Origin: an uncultured Thermomicrobiales bacterium
GTDB lineage: Bacteria > Chloroflexota > Chloroflexia > Thermomicrobiales > UBA6265
Reading direction: 5' to 3'
NCBI GenBank assembly: GCA_902806335.1
Contig: CADCWG010000146.1
Location: 1 to 64,000 of the forward strand
DNA length: 64,000 nucleotides
The notes under the pieces were generated by a model that was not told the origin of the DNA, ran no database searches, and saw only the letters and a list, made by a program, of their open reading frames with translations. The position numbers were made by a program, and so were the translations under genes. Shown here in pieces: positions 7,065-14,913 of this stretch. Positions within the stretch are counted from its first letter, which is position 1; every line of letters begins with the position of its first letter.

Positions 7065-8573
7065 ATGGTCGCCACGGTCACGACGACGAGCGTCGATGCG
7101 GTCGAGGACGCCCGGGAGGCGCCGTCCGTCGGCACGCCTCCCAGGGGGCGCCTGGCCGCACCGGGGGCCGTGCTGCTCGTCTCCTGCTACGAGCTGGGGC
7201 ATCAGCCCCTGAGCCTGGCCGGGCCGCTGGCGGAGCTGCGCCGGGCCGGCTTCGCCCCCGTCGCCGTCGATACCGCCGTCGAGGACCTCGGCGAAGACGC
7301 GGTCCGGGCGGCGCGGCTGGTGGCGATCTCCGTGCCGATGCACACCGCGCTGCGGCTCGGCGCGCGGGTGGCGGCACGGGTCCGCTCCCTCAATCCCGCG
7401 GCCCACGTCTGCTTCTACGGGCTCTACGCGACCCTCAACGCCGACCACCTGCTGCGCGAGCACGGGGACAGCGCCATCAGCGGCGAGGTCGTCGCCCCGC
7501 TGCTCGCGCTCGCCCGGGCGCTCGACCGCGGCGAGGGGTTCGAGGGGATCCCCGGCGTCGGCACCGCCCGCGTTCCCGCCGCGCCGGTCCTCGGTCGCGG
7601 CGGCACGCTCGTGCCGGATCGGGCGGGGCTGCCGCCGCTCCGGTCGTACGCCGGTCTCGAGCGGGACGGCGTGATCGTCCCGGCCGGGTACGTCGAGGCG
7701 ACCCGGGGCTGCCACCACACCTGCCGCCACTGTCCGATCACCCCGATCTACGGCGGACGCCTGACCGTCGTCCCGCGGGAGACGGTGCTCGCCGACGCCC
7801 GCGCCCAGGTCGCGGCCGGCGCCCGCCACATCACCTTCGGCGACCCCGACTTCCTGAACGGGCCCGCGCACGCGCTGCGGATCGCTCGGGCGCTCCACGA
7901 GGAGTTCCCGGGGTTGACCTTCGACGCGACGGTCAAGGTGGAGCACGTGCTCCAGCACCGCCGGGTCTTCCCGGAGCTGGCGGCCCTGGGCTGCGCGTTC
8001 GTGGTCTCCGCGGTGGAGTCGCTGAGCGACGAGGTCCTGCTCCGGCTCGCCAAGGGGCACACCCGCGAGGACGTGGTCGCCGCGCTCGACGTCCTCGATT
8101 CGGCCGGCATCCCGATGCGGCCGTCGCTGCTCCCGTTCACGCCCTGGGAGACACTTGACGGCTACCTGGACCTGCTCCGCTTCGTCGCCGAGCGAGACCT
8201 CTCGGGCCACGTCGACCCGGTGATGCTGGCGATCCGCCTGCTGGTGCCGCCCGGTTCGGCGCTGCTGAGCGAGCCGGGGGCGGACGCCTGGCTGGGCGAC
8301 CTCGACGCCGAGCGCTTCACCTACCGCTGGGCCCACCCCGACCCCCGGATGGACGCCCTCCACGCCGAGGTCTCGGCGATCGTCGAGGGGGCGACGGTCC
8401 GCGACGAGTCCCAGCCGGCCACGTTCGTTCGGATCTGGGACGCCGCGCACCGGGCGGCCGGCCACCCGGAGTCGCCCTTCCCGTCGCCCTCGGTCAACCG
8501 GCGCCCGCCGCCGCGCCTGACCGAGAGCTGGTTCTGCTGAGCGGAGCCGACCGCGGACCAGTTGGTCCGCTGA
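7065..8573 (+). CDS. B12-binding radical SAM selenoprotein with CUAEP tail (TGA read as Sec)
   Basis: Residues about 33-150 resemble a cobalamin-binding domain (VLLVSCYELGHQPLSLAGPLAELR). Residues 210-400 form a radical SAM barrel with the 4Fe-4S motif CxxxCxxC at Cys216, Cys220 and Cys223. The conventional frame ends at TGA 8538-8540 just after a Cys codon. Reading that TGA as selenocysteine continues in frame as CUAEPTADQLVR and stops at TGA 8571-8573, giving 502 residues with Sec at 492. This matches the tail that names the CUAEP/CCAEP-tail radical SAM family, as I recall it. A hairpin fitting the bacterial SECIS pattern follows the TGA. The start ATG is preceded by GGAGGGAG (7046-7053), and a -10-like TATAAC lies at 7014-7019. 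The reaction is unknown. Selenium incorporation would need SelA/B/C/D encoded elsewhere. Confidence 0.88.
8541..8570 (+). promoter_or_regulatory. Putative bacterial SECIS element
   Basis: GCGGACCAGTTGGTCCGC at 8553-8570 folds as a perfect 7-bp stem (8553-8559 with 8564-8570) and a 4-nt loop AGTT. The loop starts 19 nt after the TGA at 8538-8540 and has G as its second base. Known bacterial SECIS elements have a small apical loop, a G in the first two loop positions, and a loop 16-37 nt from the UGA; all three hold. The hairpin lies inside the recoded tail, so its bases also code for the last residues. SelB binding is inferred, not shown. Confidence 0.75.
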
Positions 8574-8815
8574 GAGCATCAACGCCTCCCATCCAGCACC
8601 GGGCGGCACCCGCCGTAGGTCGTCCCACCGGCTAGGTCCCCCGCGCTCAGGCGCTCCGGACCGGGCGGACGACCCCGGGACGGGTTCGTCACCGGCGCCT
8701 CGTGCTCGGCCCGCGACCGGACGGCTGGGGGCAGCGCCCATCGCCCGGTGGCGCCGGTCCCGTGCCGGGCGATGGGGCGCACCGGGGTGTCGGCGACGGG
8801 CCATCTGGCGACGGG

Positions 8816-9319
8816 CTATCCGGCGACGAGGCGGCGGACCATCGCGTCGAGGCGGGACGCGAAGCGGCTGCGGTCGCGGGGCGTGTAGCCCGACGGACCG
8901 CCGGTCGCGACACCCAGCGAGCGCAGATAGGCGTTGAGGTCGCGGGACGCGAGCACGTCGCCCATGCGGTTGGGGTCGAAGGGCTCCCCCCGGAAGTCGA
9001 GCGCCTGCGCGCCCGCCCGCAGTACCCGCGCCGCCAGCGGCAGGTCGGCGGTGAGGACCAGGTCGCCCGGGCCGGCCCGCTCGGCGATCCAGTCGTCGGC
9101 GGCGTCCGGCTCGTCCCCGGCGGCGACGGCGGTGATGTTCGGGCGGCTGGGCACCGTCAGGCGGCGCGCCGCCACGACCAGCACCGGGATGTCGAAGCGG
9201 GCGCCGACCCGATAGACGTGGTCCTTGACCGGGCAGGCGTCGGCGTCGAGGAAGACTCGCGGGCGGGACGCGCCCACCGCGGCACCGTCTTCTGTCCCGT
9301 CCCCACCTCCCATGCCCAC
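8816..9319 (-). CDS. YaiI/YqxD (DUF188, UPF0178) family protein
   Basis: About 167 residues. The family hallmark RVFLDADACPVKDHVYRV occurs near the N-terminus. It is followed by PSRPNITAVAAGDEPDAADDWI, a GDLVLTADLPLAARVL block and the C-terminal NRMGDVLASRDLNAYLRSLG, all conserved in this family. The fold is PIN/NYN-like, with acidic residues that suggest a nuclease, but no function is established. I prefer the GTG at 9319 because GGAGG lies 7 nt upstream; the ATG two codons later (9313) is the alternative. Residues encoded further upstream to 9424 are low-complexity and probably untranslated. It diverges from the LexA-box promoter at 9428. Confidence 0.85.
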   Translation of the reverse strand: MGMGGGDGTEDGAAVGASRPRVFLDADACPVKDHVYRVGARFDIPVLVVAARRLTVPSRPNITAVAAGDEPDAADDWIAERAGPGDLVLTADLPLAARVLRAGAQALDFRGEPFDPNRMGDVLASRDLNAYLRSLGVATGGPSGYTPRDRSRFASRLDAMVRRLVAG

Positions 9320-9427
9320 CCCATTACCTCCGACACGGTTCCCTGTCGGGCTCCCGTGGCTGGCTCGTCCGGCGACCTCGGCTTCGCTCAAGGCGGGTGG
9401 CGCTCCCGGGCAACGGCGCGCCACGCC

Positions 9428-9457
9428 TTGACACCGCCCGCGAGCGCCACCTAGAAT
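9428..9457 (+). promoter_or_regulatory. Strong sigma70-like promoter before small zinc-ribbon gene
   Basis: TTGACA at 9428-9433, an 18-nt spacer, then TAGAAT at 9452-9457. This is a near-consensus vegetative promoter and unusually good for this GC-rich window. Transcription should start around 9464, about 60 nt ahead of the GTG at 9523. Confidence 0.7.
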
Positions 9458-9468
9458 CGCGACAGATC

Positions 9469-9482
9469 AGAACACATGTTCT
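9469..9482. promoter_or_regulatory. LexA-type (SOS) operator, GAAC-N4-GTTC
   Basis: AGAACACATGTTCT contains GAAC-ACAT-GTTC. This fits the Gram-positive/actinobacterial LexA (DinR) box, GAAC-N4-GTTC. It lies just downstream of the predicted start of transcription of the TTGACA/TAGAAT promoter, where a bound repressor would block initiation. LexA control is inferred from the match and position. Chloroflexota LexA sites are less well studied, so another dyad-binding repressor is possible. Confidence 0.55.
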
Positions 9483-9522
9483 AATTCTCGCCACGGGGAC
9501 GATCGCGGGGAGGGGACGGCAC

Positions 9523-9771
9523 GTGGACGAGGCGCTCGGCGGCCGGGTCGGGGAAGCGGTCACCCGGTGGGAGTGCCGCTGCCAGCTGCCCCCGATCCTG
9601 CTCGCCACCTACGACCGGCGGGGTCGTGTCCACATCAAGGCCCGCGACCGCTACTGGCACGTCGACGGCCTGGTCCAGACCATCTGCCCAAAGTGCGGGA
9701 CCGAGCACGCCCTCGACCTCCGACCGCCCGGCGACTCCCGCCGGCCGGCCGCGGGGTCGGCCCCATCCTAG
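9523..9771 (+). CDS. Small zinc-ribbon protein (Com-like), possibly SOS-regulated
   Basis: 82 residues from the GTG at 9523, preceded by GGGGAGGGG (9507-9515). It has paired cysteines WECRCQ near residue 15 and CPKCGTEH near 56, separated by a strand block with YDRRGRVHIKARDRYW. The spacing resembles a single zinc ribbon like that of phage Mu Com and related short proteins (W-x-C-x-C ... C-x-x-C). Such proteins bind zinc and often nucleic acid. The C-terminus is Pro/Arg-rich and probably disordered. It sits behind a strong promoter with a LexA-like operator, so a DNA-damage role is conceivable. Function is unknown. Confidence 0.6.
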   Translation: MDEALGGRVGEAVTRWECRCQLPPILLATYDRRGRVHIKARDRYWHVDGLVQTICPKCGTEHALDLRPPGDSRRPAAGSAPS

Positions 9772-10019
9772 CGCGCCGCGGCCCCGTGCACGACTCCTCC
9801 GCCACCGCCGTTCCGGCGCCCGGTCCGGTCGGACCGGGCGAGCCGATCGGGGACCGACAGCCGCCCGACGCCCCGTCGCCTCCGAGCTCCGAAGAGCCCC
9901 CCCAGCGCCGAAGCGCCCGCCCGACCAGCCCCCGCGGCCCCGAGACGATCGGGGACGCCGGGGCGCCGCCACCCGGCCGTGTCCTCGAGGGCCGGCCCAC
10001 CGGGGGGGACCGCAGGACC

Positions 10020-10763
10020 ATGGATCAGCCCACCACCCGCGCCCTGCCGGCACTGGCCGGCTCGACCGCCGCCGTCGCGCCGGAGGTCGACCGAGCCCTG
10101 ACCGCCGCGGCGATGGCCGCCCGCGCCGGCGACCGGGAGGCCCGCGACGCCCTCCACGCGGCGCTGGCCGAGAAGATCGGCCGCTTCGTCGCCCGCTATC
10201 GGCACGGATGGGGCGACGGCGCCTGGGACGCCGACGACGTCGCCCAGGAGGCTTACCTCGTCCTGGTCGAGCTGATCGACGGTTGGCCGGGGGGGGAGTC
10301 GTTCGTCGCCTACTTCCTCAGCCGCTTCCCGTGGCGACTCCGCGACGCGGTCCGCCGCCTGGCGGGCCCGCGCCCCGTCTCGGCCCCGCCCGACGATTCG
10401 GCGCTGACGCTGGTGGTTGACGGCTCGGCGGCGGCCGAGACCGCCCGGGCCCTGCTCGGCACGCTTGCGGCCGACCTGCCCGAGCCCGACCGGACCATCC
10501 TCTGGCGCCACATCGGCGAGGGGGAGCGGTTCGGCGTGATCGCCACGTCCCTCCACCTCGATCGCCGCACCGTCAACCGCCGCTGGCAGGCGCTGGTCGC
10601 CGAGCTGCGCGACTCGCTGGCGCCGGTCCCTCAGCCCCCCAGCGAGCCCGGCGATGCCCCGCCGACCCGGCGCCCAGCCACGGCACGGCGCTCGGCTCCA
10701 TCGCCCGCGCCGGTCCCGGCACGCGAGCGAGAAGCCGTCTCTGGGCCGGTCCGCGTTCGGTAG
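10020..10763 (+). CDS. Sigma-70 family (ECF-like) RNA polymerase sigma factor
   Basis: From the ATG at 10020, 247 residues. The region-2-like segment runs FVARYRHGWGDGAWDADDVAQEAYLVLVELIDGW, shown here as two blocks: DADDVAQEAYLVLVELIDGW carries the core-binding region 2.2 pattern, followed by FLSRFPWRLRDAVRRLAGP. The region-4-like helix-turn-helix reads RFGVIATSLHLDRRTVNRRW. This two-domain plan is that of an ECF sigma factor. The last 40 residues are a Pro/Ala/Arg-rich tail. The open frame extends upstream, but those residues look random and an AGGACC lies directly before the ATG. No anti-sigma factor gene is adjacent; the next gene is a Uma2 nuclease 37 nt downstream. Confidence 0.75.
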   Translation: MDQPTTRALPALAGSTAAVAPEVDRALTAAAMAARAGDREARDALHAALAEKIGRFVARYRHGWGDGAWDADDVAQEAYLVLVELIDGWPGGESFVAYFLSRFPWRLRDAVRRLAGPRPVSAPPDDSALTLVVDGSAAAETARALLGTLAADLPEPDRTILWRHIGEGERFGVIATSLHLDRRTVNRRWQALVAELRDSLAPVPQPPSEPGDAPPTRRPATARRSAPSPAPVPAREREAVSGPVRVR

Positions 10764-10800
10764 ACTGGGCGTGACCCGTCCCGCCGCGAGGAGGACCCCG

Positions 10801-11358
10801 ATGGCGACGACCGTCCGCCCGCTCACCTACGACGACCTGCTCCAGACGCCCGACGACGGCGATCGCTACGAGATCATCGGGGGGGAACTCGTCGTGACGG
10901 CCCAGGCGATCCCTGTCCACCAGGAGATCTGCGTCCGTCTTTTCCGCTTGGCCGACCGCGCCACCGAATACGGTGTCCTCGGCCGCGTCTATACCCCCTC
11001 GCCGGACGTCGAATTGGGCCCCCACGACATCGTGGTCCCCGACCTGGTCTTCGTCAGCAACGCCCGCCGCGCGATCGTCACGCCGACCCGGATCAAGGGC
11101 GCGCCCGACCTGGTCGTCGAGGTGCTCTCCCCGTCGACGCGGGGGCGGGACCTCGGCGTCAAGCGCGACCTCTACGCCGCCGCCGGCGTGTCGGAGGCAT
11201 GGTGGGTCGACGCCAGGGGCCGCACCGTCGACGCCTTCGGCCTGCGCGACGGCCGCTACCTGGCGCTGCCGGTCGCCGACGACGGGTCGATCCGGTCGGC
11301 GGCCCTGCCGGGGATGGTCGTCGCCCCGGACGCGCTCTTTGCCGATCTCTGGGGGTGA
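10801..11358 (+). CDS. Uma2 family endonuclease (DUF820)
   Basis: 185 residues, typical for Uma2/DUF820. The start LTYDDLLQTPDDGDRYEIIGGELV is the conserved N-terminal motif of the family. The PD-(D/E)XK-like core is seen in HDIVVPDLVFV, GAPDLVVEVLSPSTRGRDLG and KRDLYAAAGVSEAWWVD, where the Asp and the Glu of VVEVLSPST are the expected metal-binding residues. These proteins are numerous in cyanobacteria and Chloroflexota, and their role is largely unknown. The ATG is preceded by GAGGAGG. It follows the sigma-like gene closely and may be co-transcribed with it. Confidence 0.9.
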   Translation: MATTVRPLTYDDLLQTPDDGDRYEIIGGELVVTAQAIPVHQEICVRLFRLADRATEYGVLGRVYTPSPDVELGPHDIVVPDLVFVSNARRAIVTPTRIKGAPDLVVEVLSPSTRGRDLGVKRDLYAAAGVSEAWWVDARGRTVDAFGLRDGRYLALPVADDGSIRSAALPGMVVAPDALFADLWG

Positions 11359-11404
11359 GGCATTCGGACGAGGCGGTCGCATAGCCCCGGGTGAGCCGAG
11401 CGCC

Positions 11405-11460
11405 GCATGCTACCATTCGGAAAGCAACAATCGGATAGTTGATCCAAAACTTCAGGTTTC
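11405..11460 (+). promoter_or_regulatory. AT-rich operator/promoter patch upstream of transsulfuration genes
   Basis: A sharp drop in GC compared with its surroundings. It contains the imperfect palindrome GGATAGTTGATCC at 11433-11445 and a nearby repeat-like TTCGGAAA and TCGGATAG pair. AT-rich dyads of this kind occur in promoters controlled by Rrf2-family regulators (CymR/IscR), and CymR controls cysteine genes in Firmicutes. Linking it to such a regulator is inference only. Confidence 0.35.
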
Positions 11461-11518
11461 CCCGGGCGACGGGCCACCGCGTTGGTCCGCAGCGCGGGCC
11501 CGCGCACGAGGCAGCACC

Positions 11519-13015
11519 ATGGCCACCACCGCCCCGGCTCCGGCCGGCCCCCATCAGGACGGCACCGGCATGCCCCGGGGCGCGGCGCCCTTCCCCGCCG
11601 CTCCCGAGATCCGCCCCGACGTGATCGCCGCCCTCGGCGGCACGCCCCTGGTCCGCCTCAACAGCGTCACCCGCGGCATCCGTACCCCCGTCGTCGCCAA
11701 GCTGGAGATGCTCAACCCCGGCGGCTCGGTCAAGGACCGGATCGGGATCCGGATGATCGAGGAGGCCGAGCGTCGCGGCTGGCTCAAGCCCGGCGGCACG
11801 ATCGTCGAGCCGACCTCCGGCAACACCGGCGTCGGGCTGGCGATGGCCGCCGCCGTCAAAGGCTACCGCTGCATCTTCGTGATGCCCGACAAGGTCGCCG
11901 CCGAGAAGGTCGCGCTGCTCCGCGCCTACGGGGCGGAGGTCGTGATCACGCCGACGGCGGTCGAGCGCGACTCGCCCGAGAGCTACTACTCCGTCGCCGA
12001 GCGGCTGACCCGGGAAGAGCCGAACGCCTTCCAGCCGAACCAGTACTTCAACCCGATGAACCCCCGCACCCACTACGAGAGCACGGGGCCGGAGCTCTGG
12101 CGGCAGACGGCGGGTACCGTCACCCACTTCGTCGCCGGCGTCGGCACCGGGGGGACCATCTCCGGCATCGGGCGCTACCTGAAGGAGCAGAACCCCGCCA
12201 TCAAGGTGGTCGGCGCCGACCCCGAAGGCAGCATCTACACCTCCCAGGACATCCACACCTACAAGGTCGAGGGCGTCGGCGAGGACTTCTGGCCCGGAAC
12301 GTTCGACCGCGAGGTGGTCGACGGCTTCGTCCAGGTCAGCGACCGCGACAGCTTTCTGATGTGCCGCCGGCTGGCCCGCGAGGAGGGCCTGCTCGTCGGC
12401 GGCTCCTGCGGCCTTGCGATCTGCGCCGCCCTCGAGGTCGCCCGCGAGGTCGACGACCCGAACGCGCTGCTGGTCGTGCTGCTGCCCGACAGCGGCCGCG
12501 GCTACCTGTCCAAGATCTACAACGACACCTGGATGCGGGAGAACGGCTTCCTGTCCCGCTTCGGCCAGCCGGCGCGGATGGCGGGCCTCGTCGCCGAGCG
12601 CCACGGCGACGTGCCGAAGGTGGTCGCGATCGGCACCGATGACACGGTGTCCGAGGCGATCGAGGTCCTGCGCCGCCACGACATCAGCCAGCTGCCGGTC
12701 GTGCGGACGGAGGCGGCCGGCGGCTCCGCGGCCGGCTCGGTGACGGTCGACGTCCCGGCGGTCGTCGGCTCGATCTCCGAGCGGACGCTGCTCGACCAGG
12801 TCTTCCGCAACCCGGACGTGGTCAACGCCCGCGTCGCGGAGGTGATGGACGCCCCCTTCGCGCTCGTCGACGCCAACGAGGAGCTCGAGCGGGTCTTCCC
12901 GCTGCTGACCTCGTCCTCGCCGGCGGTGCTGGTGCAGCAGGGCGGGGTGGTCACGGCGGTGGTCTCCCGGGCCGACCTGCTGGAGTACGTCGCCCACCAC
13001 CGCAACCGCGGGTAA
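11519..13015 (+). CDS. cbs: Cystathionine beta-synthase (PLP enzyme with CBS domain pair)
   Basis: 498 residues. The fold-type II PLP domain has GGTPLVRLNSV near 40, the Schiff-base lysine in NPGGSVKDRIG (Lys72), the substrate loop EPTSGNTGVGLA and the phosphate-binding GVGTGGTISG. The block THYESTGPELWRQT is typical of cystathionine beta-synthase and distinguishes it from most cysteine synthases. Residues about 358-498 hold a pair of CBS domains (VVAIGTDDTVSEAIEVLRRHDISQLPVV and a later VMDAPFALVDANEELERVFP), which bind regulatory nucleotides such as SAM or AMP. It condenses serine (or O-acetylserine) with homocysteine to cystathionine. The next gene is the partner enzyme. Residues 1-28 are variable and the ATG has only a weak AGG upstream. 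Confidence 0.93.
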   Translation: MATTAPAPAGPHQDGTGMPRGAAPFPAAPEIRPDVIAALGGTPLVRLNSVTRGIRTPVVAKLEMLNPGGSVKDRIGIRMIEEAERRGWLKPGGTIVEPTSGNTGVGLAMAAAVKGYRCIFVMPDKVAAEKVALLRAYGAEVVITPTAVERDSPESYYSVAERLTREEPNAFQPNQYFNPMNPRTHYESTGPELWRQTAGTVTHFVAGVGTGGTISGIGRYLKEQNPAIKVVGADPEGSIYTSQDIHTYKVEGVGEDFWPGTFDREVVDGFVQVSDRDSFLMCRRLAREEGLLVGGSCGLAICAALEVAREVDDPNALLVVLLPDSGRGYLSKIYNDTWMRENGFLSRFGQPARMAGLVAERHGDVPKVVAIGTDDTVSEAIEVLRRHDISQLPVVRTEAAGGSAAGSVTVDVPAVVGSISERTLLDQVFRNPDVVNARVAEVMDAPFALVDANEELERVFPLLTSSSPAVLVQQGGVVTAVVSRADLLEYVAHHRNRG

Positions 13016-13204
13016 CCGGTGTGCCGTCCCCCATGACCCGCCGGCAGCCGGCACCAGACCGCGCCGAGACCGACCGAGGTCGGAGTCCGCGCGGTCTGCG
13101 CCGCATCCTCGTGGCGGCCGTTCGCGGCGCCCGCCTGACAGACCGCATCGCGCGGCGGCACCTCGGGGTGCGCCGCCCACTATCGATCACCCGGAGGAGT
13201 CGAC

Positions 13205-14389
13205 GTGAGCGATGAGACCTGGCGCGACAGCGCCTTCGAGACGCGGGCCATCCATGCCGGGCAGGAGCCGGACCCGACTACCGGCGCGGTGATCACGCCG
13301 ATCTACCAGACCAGCACCTTTGTCCAGGAGGCGGTCGGCGTCCACCGCGGCTACGAGTACGCCCGGACGGACAACCCGACCCGGACCGCCCTCCAGACCG
13401 CGCTCGCCTCGCTCGAGGGCGGCGCCTGGGCGCTCGCCTACGCGAGCGGGCTCGCGGCCTCCCAGAACCTGATGCAGTACCTGCTCCGACCGGGCGACCG
13501 GGTGCTCCTCTCCGACGACTCCTACGGCGGCACCTATCGCCTCGCCGTCCGCGTGCTCGAGCCGTGGGGGCTCGGCGTCGACCTGGTCGACATGGCCGAC
13601 CTCGACGCCGTCCGCGCCGCGCTGCGGCCGGAGACCAAGCTGGTCTGGGTCGAGACCCCGACCAACCCCTACCTCAAAGTGGTCGACATCCGCGGCGTCG
13701 CCGACCTCCTCGCCGACCACCCGGCGCGGCTGGTGGTCGACAACACCTTCGCCTCGCCGTACCTCCAGCAGCCCCTCGCCCACGGCGCCGACTTCGTGGT
13801 CCACAGCACGACTAAGTACCTCGGCGGCCACTCGGACGTGGTCGGCGGCGCGATCATCGGCAACGACGCGGCCGCGGCCGAGACGCTCAAGTTCCACCAG
13901 AACGCCGCCGGCGCCGTTCCCGGCCCGTTCGACTGCTGGGTGACGCTGCGCGGGATCAAGACCCTCGCGGTCCGCATGGAGCGGCACAGCGCCAACGCGC
14001 TCGCGGTGGCCCACTTCCTCGGCGAGCAGGACGCGGTCGCGCGTGTCTACTACCCCGGTCTGCCCGACCACCCCAACCACGCGGTCGCCGCGCGGCAGAT
14101 GCGGGCGTTCTCCGGGATGGTCTCCTTCACCGTCCGCGGCGGCGCCGAGGCCGCGGCGGACCTGGTCGCGCGGACGCGGGTCTTCCTGCTCGCCGAGAGT
14201 CTGGGCGGCGTCGAATCGCTGATTGAGCACCCGGGCCGGATGACCCACGCCAGCGTCGCCGGCACCGGCGCCGAGGTCGAGGACACCCTCGTCCGCCTCT
14301 CGGTCGGGATCGAGCACGTCGACGACCAGGTCGCCGACCTCCGGCAGGCCCTCGCCGCGGTCGCCCCGGCGGCGCTGACGGCGGACTGA
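13205..14389 (+). CDS. Cystathionine gamma-synthase/gamma-lyase family PLP enzyme
   Basis: 394 residues, full length for the Cys/Met metabolism PLP family. Signatures are FETRAIHAGQEPDPTTGAVITP at the N-terminus (two blocks), YEYARTDNPTR, the PLP stacking region YASGLAASQN, the DNTFASPYLQQPL aspartate, and the Schiff-base lysine in HSTTKYLGGHSD (Lys204). SLGGVESLIEHPGRMTH near the C-terminus fits gamma-synthase/gamma-lyase. Beside cystathionine beta-synthase, reverse transsulfuration (cystathionine to cysteine, 2-oxobutanoate and ammonia) is the natural reading; gamma-synthase activity cannot be excluded. The GTG start has GGAGGAG closely upstream, and the 189-nt gap to the previous gene shows no terminator. 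Confidence 0.92.
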   Translation: MSDETWRDSAFETRAIHAGQEPDPTTGAVITPIYQTSTFVQEAVGVHRGYEYARTDNPTRTALQTALASLEGGAWALAYASGLAASQNLMQYLLRPGDRVLLSDDSYGGTYRLAVRVLEPWGLGVDLVDMADLDAVRAALRPETKLVWVETPTNPYLKVVDIRGVADLLADHPARLVVDNTFASPYLQQPLAHGADFVVHSTTKYLGGHSDVVGGAIIGNDAAAAETLKFHQNAAGAVPGPFDCWVTLRGIKTLAVRMERHSANALAVAHFLGEQDAVARVYYPGLPDHPNHAVAARQMRAFSGMVSFTVRGGAEAAADLVARTRVFLLAESLGGVESLIEHPGRMTHASVAGTGAEVEDTLVRLSVGIEHVDDQVADLRQALAAVAPAALTAD

Positions 14390-14500
14390 TCCGGAATCCG
14401 GCTGTTGGATCTTGGATCGTGGTCGCGGGGGAGGGCGGCGGCCGGGTCCGACCGGGGCTTGCCCCGGGCTCAGGCGCAGAGTCGGCTGGCGTCTGCCGAG
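14390..14500 (+). repeat. Dispersed palindromic repeat, copy B (degenerate)
   Basis: Starts just after the gamma-synthase stop with CCGGAATCCGGCTG, similar to the family's left end. It then has GACCGGGGCTTGCCCCGGGCTCAGG (the internal GCCCGGGGC hairpin) and GCAGAGTCGGCTGGCGTCTGCC, a diverged version of the second internal palindrome. A clear right end is missing. The rest of the gap up to 14770 shows no gene. Confidence 0.45.
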
Positions 14501-14770
14501 CGAAGCCCCGGTGTTCACCGTGATGCCGCTGGGCCGAGGCTCCAGGGCCATCGCTCGCCGCCGATCTCCCGGCCCGGCGGTTCTGTCTGCTCGGGGCGGC
14601 GCTGGTGCCGGCACAGAAGCCGGCCGCCGGGTTCCCGTCGACGGATCCGGCACCGCGGGCGTCCAGACCGCCGCTCCTCGCCGACGGGGCGGCGGTCCGC
14701 GCCCATCGCTCCGGGAGTGGGGCGGCGGGGGCGCCGAGCGGGTTAGCCTCGTGCCACCTCCGGCGACGGG

Positions 14771-14800
14771 TTGAACCCGTCCCCCCACCTGTACTAGCCT
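14771..14800 (+). promoter_or_regulatory. Possible promoter of the exported amidase gene
   Basis: TTGAAC at 14771-14776, an 18-nt spacer and TAGCCT at 14795-14800. This is a fair match to a vegetative promoter in a small GC dip, 114 nt ahead of the amidase start. Confidence 0.35.
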
Positions 14801-14913
14801 GAACGTACACACCGCGCCGAGCACGATCCGCGACCTGCCCACCCGTCGGCGCGGCGTGGTCGGTCTCCCGCTCCACGGTCGAAAGTCCCACTAGGCACCT
14901 GAGGCGACCTCCC

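Noticed and set aside
8766-8830. Imperfect tandem repeat with GGCGACGGGC units
   Set aside because: Only about three short, degenerate copies at a gene end, with no function suggested beyond GC-rich simple sequence.
11159-13180. A 673-codon minus-strand frame opposite cystathionine beta-synthase
   Set aside because: Shadow of a conserved PLP enzyme with all catalytic motifs on the plus strand.
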